From contig OY992540.1 of assembly GCA_963921195.1 (NCBI GenBank), positions 174,315,896 through 174,379,895 on the forward strand: a stretch of DNA of 64,000 nucleotides, given 5' to 3'. This DNA comes from Pegoplata infirma. Taxonomy: Eukaryota; Arthropoda; Insecta; Diptera; Anthomyiidae. Of the stretch, positions 52,405 to 63,278 are shown in pieces (position 1 is the stretch's first letter; each line of letters opens with the position of its first letter). Position numbers and translations under genes: made by a program. The notes under the pieces were generated by a model that saw only the letters and a program-made list of their open reading frames with translations, ran no database searches and was not told the DNA's origin.

Positions 52405-53014
52405 AACAAGTAAAAAAGTTAAATTCGGCCTTGCCGAATGTAGTGATACCCTCCACAATTTCAAAAAGATTATTGCAAACAACTTTATTTAAAAGGAAAT
52501 AACTTTTGAAAAAAAAAAAAAAAATTGAAAAAAAATTCCGCGAAAAAAAATTTTGGTAAAAAAAAAAATCCGCGATTTTTTTCTTTTTTTGTCAAAAAAT
52601 ATGTTCACACTTGTTTAAATACCATTTGGTGTTCAATTATGGTAACATATGTCAACCAGAAGCCGAATTAAAGCATTTTGTATTTTTAGGTTATGTTGAA
52701 TGTACTGAAATTTTTGAGGTGTGCTTACATTTTCGTTCACAACTTTTGAACCGCTGAACCGATATCGCTCAAATGCAATACCAAACTTCTCGGGAGAACT
52801 TCCAATATATATGTTAAGTTTCAGTCATCTCTGTGCAATATTTTGTCCGCGAGAGCATTTTCCACAGACAGACGGACATCGCTAGAATGTCTTAAAATCG
52901 ATCGGGCATCATGAATATATATACTTTATGGGGTCCCAGACCGATATTTCGATGAGTTACAAACAGAATGACAAACTTATATATACCCTCTATCACTAAG
53001 TGGAGGGTATAAAA
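52405..53014 (-). mobile_element. mini-me/Helitron-like element in the fold-back arm
   Basis: Nearly identical in reverse to 22561-23206, with the same hairpin ATTCGGCCTTGCCGAAT, the AACCGCTGAACCGATATCGC block, a shortened GTCY tract and CTATCACTAAGTGGAGGGTA at the end. The opposite arm (near 54400, TCGATATTTTCTAACTCTGC) lacks it, which locates the empty site between GTTA and ATATCG. No target duplication is seen, as expected for Helitron-type insertion. Confidence 0.75.
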
Positions 53015-53350
53015 ATATCGACAAAAAACAGTGAAAATATACTTTTGAGCTAAAAATTATGTTCTGATGTGTTTTATAAAATTTCATGATGATTCTTTTC
53101 TTTGACCAAATTAACCCTCTAGATCCCGTTTTACAGGGTAATTTTTGACCTTTTTTTAAAAGAAATACCAAAAAGTCTATAAAAATGGCAGTTAAAGGGT
53201 TAAAATGTTTTACAAATATTTTCTGCATCAAATTTTACTAGGGCACGTCTAAGACAGAAAGTTTGTCCAGCTTCTAGAAAATGCTTAAAAATTTTAAAGT
53301 ATTTAAATTTTTTTTTATATTTTTTTTGGACCGAAATATAAAAAAAAAAA

Positions 53351-54080
53351 AACAAGTAACAAAGTTAAATTCGACTTTGTCGAATGTATTAATACCCTCC
53401 ACAATGTAAAAACGTTTATTTGCAAAAAAACAAAAAAAAAATAAATAAAAAAAAATCCGCGAAAAATATTTTTTGGTAAAAAAAATTCGACGAAAATGTT
53501 TTTTTTTTAATATGTTTGTATTTGTTTAAATACCATTCGGTGATCAATTCTGTTCACATGTGTCAAGCAACAGCCGAATTAAAGCATTTTGTGTTTTTAG
53601 GTTATGTTGAATGTACCACAATTTTCGAGGTGTTCTTAAATTTTCGTTCATAACTTTTGAACCGCTGAACCGATTTCGCTCAAATGCAATACCAAACTAC
53701 AGTCTTATTGTTAGTAAAATTATCATTAACCGACGTATATTTTTTGACTTTTTAAATTTTTTCATGATATTGTCATACTTTTTACACTTGGTCAGTTTTC
53801 CTATAAATATATATTTGCACTGTTCTTCTAAACAGAAAAAATACAAAAAAAAGCAAATGTAATTATACCTGTATGTAAAATCAATATTGAAAATTTAATT
53901 AAGATAAACGTTTTTTTATGTAAAATGGTTTATTTTATAAAATTCCCGGATTTCCCGGGAAAAATTAAAAAAAATCCCGGGAATTCCCGTCAGTCTTTTC
54001 CCGGGAAATCCGACCCGGGAATTCACGGACCCCAAACACTAGCATAAATACATTCGACAAGAATTTAACTTTGTAACTTG
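53351..54080 (-). repeat. Broken mini-me copy at the fold-back centre, with CCCGGGA block
   Basis: AACAAGTAACAAAGTTAAAT with an ATTCGACTTTGTCGAAT hairpin starts a reversed mini-me that runs to about 53695. At 54045-54080 the same terminal block occurs in plus orientation, closing the palindrome. Between them, 53935-54035 holds five or more CCCGGGA/TCCCGGG repeats and AATTCACGGACCCCAAACAC. This looks like one end of a different DNA transposon whose other end I cannot find. Confidence 0.5.
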
Positions 54081-54903
54081 TTTTTTTTTTATATTTCGGC
54101 CCAAAAAAATATAAAAAAGAAAATTTTAATACTTTAAAATTTTAAAGCATTTTCTATATGCTGGACGAACTTTGTCTTAGACGTGCCCTAGTAAAATTTG
54201 ACGCAGAAAATATTTGTTAAACATTTTAACCCTTTATAGACTTTTTTGTATTTCTTTTAAAAAAGTACAAAAATGACCCTTTAAAACGGGAGCTAGAGGG
54301 TTAATGTGGTCAAAGAAAAGAATCACCATAAAATTTAAAAATACACATCAGAACATCATTTTTAGCTCAAAAGTATATTTGCACTGTTTTTTGTCGATAT
54401 TTTCTAACTCTGCTTTGGTAAATAAAAATAACAAACATGGATTATTTATACTTGACCCTTTTTAAGCACTTTGCGGATGTCGCACAAACTTTGAACATTT
54501 GACAACCCCTAGTGAAATTTTATGAGGAAAATATTTGTAGAACATTTTAACCCTCTAAATGGACGTTTTATTAGACTTCTGTGTTTAGTTTTTGAAAAAG
54601 GACTAAAATGACCCCTTAAAATGGCAGTTAGAGGGTTAAAATGTTCTAAGAAAAGAACCGCCATAAAATTTCACTGCAGACATCAAATCATATTTTGGAG
54701 CTCAGATGTGTTCTTATTATAGTATTTTTGACGTTTTCCAAACGCCTTTGATAAAAAAATAAAAACTTCAGTGGGCTATAAAAAAGAAATCCGAACTGAC
54801 TTTGCAAAACCCTTTGGTGATTTTGTCCATTTGATGGTCTACTTTCATATGGCGTTGAAGGCATTGAGGCTCAATGCGATGACCCAAAATTTGTTGCACA
54901 GTG

Positions 54904-54972
54904 TTATTGCCGTATTTACCAGGCAGAAATGCTGGCAATAAAGGAAGTCGCTGACTGGTTGAGTTACAACAC
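54904..54972 (+). pseudogene. Continuation of the interrupted LINE RNase H
   Basis: TTATTGCCGTATTTACCAGG and on encodes YCRIYQAEMLAIKEVADWLS, directly continuing the LINE sequence that stops at 51917 (compare CSVYQAEMLAIKKDADWLSC upstream). It ends at about 54972, after which no LINE sequence is recognised. Confidence 0.75.
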
Positions 54973-55570
54973 ACAAAAAAATATTGGTTAACAATTTTCA
55001 ATTAAATCTATTGATCAACAAAATTTAAATAAGTCAATTAATGTTTTGATTAACATTTTTGTTATTTTCTTTAACTGTCGAATTACAAATTTTCAACTTA
55101 CCATTTTTTTCGCTTTAAATTATTTGAATGAATTAGGTCTGTTTGTTTACCCAAATTTCTTACTATTTTTACTACAACTGGAAAGTTTTGTTTACTTTTT
55201 GTATTGTAAATTTCCAGCTGTATTAAAAGTAGTAAAAATGAGTAGATTGTAGTAAGGTATACGAACAGGCATATTATTTAAAAAATATACAAAATATTCA
55301 GGTTTTACTTTTTTTATTGTTGGCAACATATTGGAAAGCAAAAAGATGATTTTCCCATAATTTTTTCATAAGCTTACAATTCATTCGGTAAATCAATCAT
55401 TATTTTGATTGACTTTAAATAAAAAATTGTTCAAATTTGTGATCAAAATCGAAAAAATTATTGATTGAAAAAATATTCAATTAATCACCTACAATTTGAT
55501 GATTGGTATAACAATTTTCTTTATTAGTGGAATTTCAATCAAAAAATTTATTAAATTCGCGTTTTTGTTG
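54973..55570. other. AT-rich sequence with ATTGATTGAAAAAATT repeats
   Basis: Short inverted blocks such as ATTGGTTAACAATTTTCAAT near 54980 and ATTGGTATAACAATTTTC near 55503 suggest an unrecognised small inverted-repeat element (about 54980-55580). No gene is seen. Confidence 0.4.
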
Positions 55571-55579
55571 ATTAAAATG

Positions 55580-56523
55580 TAGAGTTGTCAAATATTCGTC
55601 TATTTTAAAAACCGGTTTTCGAATACTTCGAGAAACCGCCTTTTAAAAAAATCGGTTTTTCGGCTTTGTAACTAAAAACCGGTTTCGAATAATCGGTTTT
55701 TCGGTTTTTGTTAAATTATTTATTTAATAAAAAAGAAAAACAAAACTATTAGGTCCGTCTGAATAAAACACGATTCAGTCCAAAATAAAAATGCTAGCCT
55801 CCTGAAATTTAGCACAAATATGTCAAAATCGGAACCAAGTGAACCAGGGGGGAAAAAGTTACCCCTTGAAAAACTAAACCAACATCTGAAAAACGACACT
55901 TTTTACCATGTTTTTTTTTTTTGTGTTTTTGTAATTTTACAAATTTTTTTTTTTGTAATTTTACAAATTTCTAAGGGTTTTTTTACAAAAAAAAATTAAA
56001 TTCACGAGATTTCCTCCTCAAAAAATTTGTAAATCTACGATTTTATTAATAAAAAGCTTGAAAAATTACAAGGAATTGTTGACAAATAGGAAGTAGCAAA
56101 AAAAAAGTTACAAACTTTTCTTGCCGTTTTACAAGTTTTTTTTTTTTTAGTGTTGTTACTTGAAAAAAACAAGTATCATTACGCCCATTACTTTTCAATA
56201 ATGCCTTGTAAAGGAGATCTAATTTTCTTTTAGATAATTTATCTATGCAGTATCTAGTCAAAACCCTCTTTTCAATTCAGGATTTTGAATTTCTTTTAAG
56301 GTATAATTAAAAAGTTCTTTAAAGTTTTGAGGTGGCTACTAAAAAGCGATATTGAATGCAAAATAATAAAAAACAAATTAAATATAAAAAAGTTCGAGAC
56401 CAAAAAATCGGTTTCTCGAATACTTCGAAAACCGGCCTTTTAAAAAAAAAGGTTTTAAAAACCGGAAATATAGAAAAAAAATCGATTTTTCGAATACTTC
56501 GGAAATCGGTTTTGACAACTCTA
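55580..56523. mobile_element. TAGAGTTGTCAA-family element, second full copy
   Basis: TAGAGTTGTCAAATATTCG (55580) and CGGTTTTGACAACTCTA (56523) are inverted ends flanked by ATTAAAATG (55571-55579 and 56524-56532), a 9-bp or 8-bp duplication. It has subterminal AACCGGTTTTCGAA repeats as in 46487-48305. Small open frames (56046-56261, 56319-56615) show no transposase motif. Confidence 0.75.
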
Positions 56524-56585
56524 ATTAAAATGCATTTCAAATTCTTTCTGTTGATGTCTACAATCGCAGTCAACCAACTGACAGT

Positions 56586-57160
56586 CACAGTGGGGAAAAT
56601 GGACTTTTTTTTCAAATTTTGCCTACAGGCTGCAATTTTAACCGATTTTAGTTTTTTTTCTTTTGAATTTTAGCTAATAAAATTCCTCAGCGCTCTGTCA
56701 TTGCGGATTTCCGAAAATCGTTTAAGTTTTATTAAAATATTATTTTTTTTTCTCTCTAAAAAATGTATTACATTTAAAATGTGTACAGATGACCTTTTTT
56801 TTAATACAGCGTATTCGTCCCCTGCCTATAACATTTTTGAAAGCAAAAATTCTAAAAAAAATAATATTTCCTGAAATTTTAAAAAAATATTTAAATAAAA
56901 CTAAAACAATTATCAGAAATTGACCATGACAGAGCGATGAGGAATTTTATTAGTTAAAATTCAAAAGAAGAAAAACTAAAATCGGTTAAGAATTGCGACC
57001 TGTAGGCGAAATTGGACAAAAAAAAGTATATTTTTCCCCACTGTGCTACAGATCGATGTGGAATTTTATTAGCTAATATACAAAAAAGGAAAACTAAAAT
57101 CGTTTAAGAATTGCGACCTGTAGATAAAATTGGACAAAAAAATCCGTTTTCCCCACTGTG
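56586..57160. mobile_element. Inverted-repeat element, CACAGTGGGGAAAA ends
   Basis: CACAGTGGGGAAAATGGACT (56586) pairs with CCGTTTTCCCCACTGTG ending at 57160. An internal near-copy of the right end (TTTTTCCCCACTGTG) stops at 57045. The last 115 bp therefore look like a tandem duplication of the right end (both contain AAACTAAAATCGNTTAAGAA and GCGACCTGTAG). The heptamer CACAGTG suggests Transib, but no 5-bp duplication is visible, so the superfamily is open. Confidence 0.5.
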
Positions 57161-57316
57161 TGGTGTACATAGGTAGTTGCTATTTTGGTTGGCTTTGATT
57201 TTTTTTAGTAATTTTGTTTACAGTTCGTGCTCTTGCTTCAACCAACAATAATAAATTGTTTTTTGTGCGGAAATAGCTTTTAAGAAAAACGCATCTTTGT
57301 AATGGAGTGCTCCATA

Positions 57317-58611
57317 CACGCAAAAAAAAACTTGTGTCGGAGTGAGCAAAAATCTGGCATAATTTTACCAAAAATATGCTAAAACTACAACCGACGAAGT
57401 AGTTTTCGCAATTTAGCCAAAACGCTTATGTAAAAAATTTTGAAGAAAATGCTAATGCTATTTAAGTAAAAACTTGGTAAAATATGCCAAAAGAGATATG
57501 GTAAAATATACCAAAATTATTAGAAAAGATGACTAAAAATAATGCTAAAAATTACTACATTTATGCTAAAATAAATTTTCAATAAATTTTTGTAAAAATT
57601 TGTATATTTGTTGAATTTAAAATTTTCACAGAATAAATCCATATTAATATAATAAATGTTGTGTAGGATTTAATTTATCACCGACCAACTGACCCTTTTT
57701 GTACAATTTTCTCGAGTGACTGCTGCCTACGCTTCTTCTTCAAGTAAAGGATCCGCTATAGCTTCACGAATTTATTTAAAAGCATCCTGTAAAAATAGAA
57801 AATTATTACAAAACATAAATTTTTAATTTAAAAAATTGGTAAACCCCATTGGTCTCTTGGTAAGGAGGAACACTTACTTTGTTATTCCATTTGTAACTCA
57901 TCAAAACAGTTTTTGGACTCCCTTGGCTTTGGGTTTTTAGGTTTTAATTTTATAACTAAAGGCAGGATTGGTGTCCACGCTCTTTATTGTAGTGAAGGAT
58001 TCCCATAGCTTCAAACATTTATTTAGAAGTACCCTGTAAAAATAGAAAATTATTACCAAACACTAATTTTTAACTAAAAATCTATTAAACCTTATTGGTG
58101 TCTTCGGAATGCGGGTATACTCACTTTATCATTCGATTTGTTATTCATCGAAACATACGTCTGGGACTCCATTGGTTTTTCTCAATGAATGGTGTTTTAA
58201 GTTATGACAGCAAAATTAACTTTAGCTTTTTTTATCTTACATTTATTTATCTTTTAAAAACCTAATTATTTATATTTATTTATTAATTTATTTAAATTTT
58301 ATTTATTAATTCCCTTTTTAAGTTTTATAACACAAAAAATAAACGAAGCACGCACACAAAAATACAAAATGAATATGGCGGTCTGTATTTGTTTCTTTTT
58401 TTTTGTTGTTGTTTTCTTTCGATAAATTTTTGTGCAAGTAATTTGCGTTATTGTGCAAGCTACTTGGTTATTTTACATAAAAAATGAATTATGTTACTTT
58501 AACATCGACAAGCATAATTTTAGCAAAAATTTGTTAAAAAAATTTTTTTCGTATGAAAAAAGTTTTACCAAGTAGGTTTGCTCAATCTTACACAGATTTT
58601 TTTTTTGCGTG
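57317..58611. mobile_element. TA-flanked element, CACGCAAAAAAAAA ends, with internal duplication
   Basis: CACGCAAAAAAAAACTTGTG (57317) and TTTTTTTTTTGCGTG (58611) are inverted ends flanked by TA. The interior has two units of about 250 bp, 57730-57975 and 57980-58230. They share GTAAAGGATCCGCTATAGCTTC-like sequence, ATCCTGTAAAAATAGAAAATTATTA and CTTTNTNATTCNATTTGTNA. The non-coding interior resembles mini-me-type sequence in its GGACTCCNTTGG part. Confidence 0.6.
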
Positions 58612-58612
58612 T

Positions 58613-60616
58613 ACATTCAATGTGATACTTTGACTGATATGATTATTGCCTATTTCTGTATAAGAATTTGCTATCGAATTTGAAAAGAACGCATGACCAA
58701 CAATACTACAAGATGGAAATTTACCAATTGTGTATGTGTGTACGTAACGTACTACATATGTGAGCGATAACATACGTACGTGTATTCATATGTGAATACA
58801 AAAACTACCCCAATTTATGAAAACATTTCCAATAAGAATACAAAAACAACAACAACAACAACACATGTCCAATAATAGACAGGATATGTGTAAGTACAGT
58901 AGTGTCATCTATGAGATAATACCTAAACTGAATGATTTAGTTTAATTGGCAATAGATGCCGTTATATGTACTTGAAATTTAATTTAGTTACAATGTCACA
59001 TGCACACATGCACAAATATTATTGTACATGTACGCACGGAAATTAATTAAATAGCTTTAGCCCCCTTCACTGTATTGCTAAATTCAATTTACAAAAAAAA
59101 TAAGGCCCCGATAGTTCCGTGTAACAGTTTCCTTCTTTGTTATCTCTCATAAGTCTGCTGCATTGCACTATGGTCCCAAATGGATTTTTTTTGGCATAAA
59201 TTCAAAAAATGAAGAAAGGTCACTTGGATTAATTCTGGGATGATTTTTATCTATATCTCTTAGCGCAATCAAAAAAAAAATTTTTTTTTGGAAAATTTTT
59301 TTTTTTTTAAATTTTTTTTTTAATTTTTTTTTTTTTTTTTGGAAAAAATTTTTTTTAAAAAAAAAAAATATATTTTTCTTAATTAATTAGCTTTACGGAA
59401 GGCAAAACAGTTATAAAATAAAACAATTTGAAACCGTGTCACGCAAAAAACAGCAAATTTGGCCGAAATTTGTGCTACTCTAAAATGGAAATTTTGGGAG
59501 TTTGCCAAAAAATGCTGGCAAGATGTAAATTTTAATATTAAATATACAATATTGAAAACACTTTCACGTTTAAAGACTCATGCAAGTTCGTGCCCAAACA
59601 CAACATTTTGTCCACGAAAAATATAGGCTATTTTGGCTCCAAAATCCTCATAATCAAAACATCCAAGGATAACGCCAAGGATGCATTAACTGTAAAATAG
59701 GAATTTTAAATAAGAACTAGTATCCTTAGGTTTCAATTTGTCCCTTTAGCCTCTTTATAATTTTATTTTTTCCCATTTGCCGTTTGTATAAGTGTAATAT
59801 TGATTTCACTCCGGTTTTCTTATACGTCTTAAAACTTTCAAATTTGAAAGCCTAGCAAACTGAAAGTATTGGCACCAAATTTTTTTCATTATACTTTCTT
59901 GATAGCTTATAGTGTTGACATTAAGGAAATGTATAAGCTTTTCAAAATTTGTTAAATTTTATTTTTTTAATTTCTGCCAAAAAAAATGGATTTTGAACCA
60001 TAGTGCATTGTTACAAATTACATTTACCAATATTAAATGAGAGAATTTTATGTGTTTATATATTTGACAACTCTCCTCTCCGAGTACACTACTTTACAAA
60101 AAATCAACTTTTGTTGCAAAGACTTCTAGAATCATTTTATAACTTATTTTGACCTCCTAAATACAAATTTGTCATCAGAAAATTGTAATTAAATCGCCTT
60201 CACTGTATGTAAAACCAAGGTAGATTTATATAAGGTAATATTTTAGTGGCGTAAATGAAAACAGTTTTCATTCAAAATAATTTTAGTCGGCAAAAACGAC
60301 TTAAATGTTCAGTGCACACATTAACCAATTTAAAGGCTTTTAAGACTTTAAAATTTTAGAAAACAACTAAATTATTTTAAAAAAAAATAATTCAAACGAA
60401 ATTCTTTTATTTTCCACGACAAAAATTTAACAAAAATTAAAATTTTAACAAAAAGTGTAGTGTAAACTCTAGTCATTTATGCCGAACAAAGTATTTTTAT
60501 TTCGTTTTGAAAATTCGTAATAATTATTGTTTTTAAATGTGTCAAAAAACTTACTATGGATGAAAAGTGAGGTTATTGGATCTTACCTTGAATTTATCTA
60601 CCTTTTGTAAAACATA
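58613..60616. other. Mixed non-coding sequence; possible host DNA
   Basis: 58620-59160 has even composition with short palindromes (CGTACGTACGTG, CATATGTGAATAC) and a CAACAA microsatellite at about 58845-58862. 59270-59370 is almost pure A/T homopolymer. The rest is AT-rich. No exon, RNA gene or transposon end is recognised. Confidence 0.4.
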
Positions 60617-60756
60617 TTTTTATACCCTCCACTCTGGTGATAGAGGGTATATATAAGTTTGTCATTCCGTATGTAACACATTGAAATATTGGTTTAGGAC
60701 CCCATAAAGTATATATATTCATGATCCTTGATCGATTTTAAGTCGATCTAGCGATG

Positions 60757-60758
60757 TC

Positions 60759-60790
<32 letters not shown>

Positions 60791-60813
60791 CGTCTGTCTG
60801 TCTGTCTGTCTGT
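60757..60813 (+). repeat. GTCT/GTCC (GTCY) microsatellite
   Basis: About fourteen GTCY tetramers, placed just after the mini-me core as in the other copies. Confidence 0.85.
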
Positions 60814-61423
60814 TGAAATCACGTTTTTGGCAATACTCCGAAACCGATTTAAACGCTTGGGGTACCAAAAGTTGCGTAATTTTCCCAGGCAAAAACTCAT
60901 GTATTTTTTTTCTAAATTCATTATTTTTTTCCAACATAACCCTAAATTAACTCATATTTTGTGTAGATACATAACAAAGAAAACGGAAATGAAAAAAAAA
61001 AATAACAAAAAGGAAAAAAAGAAAAAATCTTTACAAAAAAACTTTAAAATATGTAAAACAAAATCTAAATTTAATTAAAAAAAAGTTAGTTAAGTAATAA
61101 TAAAAAAATTAATAGTTATTTTTATATAGCATGTGTGTGTGTGTGTCTATTTTTTGCTTCGTCATATTAACGGGGTTGCCAGACTTTTTTTGGCTTTGTC
61201 GCCAAGTCGGATGTAAAATTTCGCCAAAATTCAACTTTGTTCAGATTTCTTAAAAAAAAAAAATAATTTCATTTAAAAAAATAAATTTTGTTAAATAATA
61301 AAAGGCAGAAATAAACTTTATGGAAAAAATCGCCCAAATCCGGAAAATCTAAATATATAAAAGAGTAATGTGACTCACTGACATACTCATTCATCATCGC
61401 CCAGCTCAAACCGCTGAAGTTAG

Positions 61424-62215
61424 AGACTTGAAATTTAGACTGTAGGTTAACCTCCCGGAATAAAGATCCACTAAGGCTGGATTTTTGCCAATGTTGATTC
61501 TAAGGGGGTAAAAAGGGTAAAAAACTGTACTTTTGGTACTTTTTATAACTCCCGATATAATGGTCGTAGAGACTTGAAATTTGGACTGTATGTTACCCTC
61601 CCGCAATTTAGATCCACTATGGCTGGAGTTTTGCCAATGTTGATTCTAAGGGGGTAAAAAGGGTAAACAACTGTACTTTTGGTACTTTTTAAATCTCCTG
61701 ATATAATGATCATAGAGACTTGAAATTTGAAATATGTGTGTTCAACTCCCGGAATATATTTCCATTAAGGCTGGATTTTTGCCAGTGTTGATTCTAAGGG
61801 GGTCAAAAGGGTAAAAAACTGTACTTTTGGTGCTTTTTATATCTAATGAAATAATGGACATAGAAACTTGAAATTTGGACGTATGTTTACATCCTAGAAT
61901 ATAGATCCAGTTCGGTTGGATTATTGCCAATGTTGATTCTAAGGGGGTAAAAAGGGAAAAAATCTGTACTTTTGGTACTTTTTATATTTCCTTAAAAAAT
62001 TGTCACATAGACTTGAAATTTGGACTGTATGTTCACCTCCCGGAATATAGATCCCCTAAGGCTGCTTTTTTGCCAATGGACTGTATGTTCACCTCTCGAA
62101 ATATAGATCCCCTAAGGCTGCTTTTTTGCCAATGATGTTTCTAATAGGGTAAAAAGGGTAAAAATATGTACTTTTGTTACATTTTATATTTCCTTAAATA
62201 AAGACACTAGAAAAT
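61424..62215 (+). repeat. Minisatellite, unit about 143-150 bp, five to six copies
   Basis: GAGACTTGAAATTTGGACTG or a close variant begins at about 61424, 61568, 61711, 61861 and 62010, with a partial duplication at 62079 and a last variant at 62211. Every unit also has TTTTTGCCAATGTTGATTCT, AAGGGGGTAAAAAGGGTAAA and CTGTACTTTTGGTACTTTTT. Minus-strand open frames of 62-66 codons here are by-products of the repeat. Confidence 0.85.
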
Positions 62216-62249
62216 TGAAATTTGCAATGTCGGTTCACCTTCCGGAAAA

Positions 62250-62740
62250 AAAGTACCTTTTATAAAAAGTACCTTTTATAAAAAGTACCTTTTATAAAAA
62301 GTAACTTTTGTAAAAAGTACCTTTTATAAAAAGTACCTTTTATACAAAGTACCTTTTATAAAAAGTATCTTTTATAAAAAGTACCTTTTACAAAAAGTAC
62401 CTTTTATAAAAAGTAATTTTATAAAAAGTACCTTTTACAAAAAGTACCTTTTATAAAAAATACCTTTTATGAAAAGTACCTTTTATAAAAAGTACCTTTT
62501 ATAAAAAGTACCTTTTATAAAAAGTACCTTTTATAAAAAGTACCTTTTATAAAAAGTACCTTTTATAAAAAGTACCTTTTATAAAAAGTACCTTTTATAA
62601 AAAGTACCTTTTATAAAAAGTACCTTTTATAAAAAGTACCTATTATAAAAAGTACCTTTTATAAAAAGTACCTCTCAAAAAAAGTACCTTTTATAAAAAG
62701 TACCTTTATAAAAAGTACCTTTTATTAAAAGTACCGAAAG
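62250..62740 (+). repeat. AAAAAGTACCTTTTAT tandem repeat
   Basis: About thirty copies of a 16-bp unit with a few point variants (AACTTT, ATCTTT, TACAAAA). It follows directly on the 145-bp array, whose GTACTTTTGGTACTTTTTAT motif is a likely precursor. Each unit is nearly self-complementary (AAAAGTACCTTTT). Confidence 0.9.
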
Positions 62741-62867
62741 TACACTTTTTGTACTTTTTTATTTCCTGAGGTATAAATAAAACAAACTTTTTTGTTTTTT
62801 AAATCATTACATGGGTGGAGGGTATTTAAAGATTCGGCACAGCCGAATATAACTTTCTTACTTGTTT

Positions 62868-63076
62868 ATACCTTACACCACTCTGCAGTAAAGGGATTAT
62901 TAGTTTGTGCTGATGTTTGTAACTACCCGAAATATTGGTCTTAGACCTACCTTTAAGTATACCGATCGACTAAAATTAGCTTTTGAGTCGATTAAGCGAT
63001 GTACCTCCGTCCGTTTATCCAAGTCAACGGTTTAAGCACGATACAGGTCAATCAGTTGACTTGAAATTTGAAACTT
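62868..63076 (+). mobile_element. mini-me/Helitron-like fragment, diverged subfamily
   Basis: ATACCTTACACCACTCTGCA, TTTGTAACTACCCGAAATAT and GATGTACCTCCGTCCGTTTA match the subfamily at 44333-44510. It ends where the CCCAGCAAA MITE starts at 63077. A reversed scrap (TACTTTATGGGATCCTCGAC) of a related copy lies at 63650-63700. Confidence 0.5.
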
Positions 63077-63278
63077 CCCAGCAAAGCTTACGTGGTAATG
63101 GCTTTGAATAATATTAATTACCATTTGCATTACATTACGCAAAAAATGGCAAAATGTGGTTACCTCCAATGACATCACCGTGTTAAAGTAATTAACATTG
63201 AAATTGGGTGGTAACTAGTTACTCATGTTTTGGCTAACCCCTTAAGTTAATTACTTGGTAAGCGAAATTTTTGCTGGG
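63077..63278. mobile_element. Palindromic MITE, CCCAGCAAA ends
   Basis: CCCAGCAAAGCTTACGTGGT (63077) and ACTTGGTAAGCGAAATTTTT..GCTGGG (63278) are inverted ends. The whole 202 bp folds back, with GGTAATGG and TTAATTAC blocks on both sides. Fragments of the same family are at 19205-19348 and 20206-20326. No clear target duplication is seen beyond TT. Confidence 0.65.

Larger units (their letters stand above)
51918..54903. mobile_element. 3-kb fold-back with TTA duplication (Harbinger-like) inside the LINE
   Basis: CACTGTGCAACAA (51918) and TTGTTGCACAGTG (54903) are inverted ends. The arms pair almost from end to end, for example CCATCAAATGGACAAAATCA with TGATTTTGTCCATTTGATGG, and CCGAACTGACTTTGCAAAAC with GTTTTGCAAGTCAGTTCGG. 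TTA flanks both ends (51915-51917 and 54904-54906). Joining the flanks restores the LINE RNase H sequence, so the insertion site is certain. The left arm holds a mini-me copy (52405-53014) and the centre another (53351 onward). No transposase is present. Confidence 0.75.
60617..62867 (+). mobile_element. mini-me/Helitron-like element expanded by internal minisatellites
   Basis: It starts TTTTTATACCCTCCACTCTG with the GAGGGTATATATAAG hairpin arm, then GTCATTCCGT, CCCATAAAGTATATATATTC and GTCY repeats (about 60757-60813). It ends with GGAGGGTATTTAAAG, the hairpin ATTCGGCACAGCCGAAT and CTTTCTTACTTG. The space between, normally about 0.4 kb in this window, is 2.0 kb. It holds a 145-bp tandem array (61424-62215) and a 16-bp array (62250-62740). 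Confidence 0.65.

Noticed and set aside
56586..57160. Third Transib-like element
   Set aside because: Ends begin CACAGTG but no 5-bp duplication is present at either possible right end, so it is listed only as an inverted-repeat element.
59270..59370. Poly(A) tail of a retrotransposon
   Set aside because: Alternating long A and T runs on the same strand without any upstream element; more likely low-complexity sequence.
62250..62740. Regular short repeats as a CRISPR array
   Set aside because: The 16-bp units have no unique spacers and the context is a eukaryotic mobile element.
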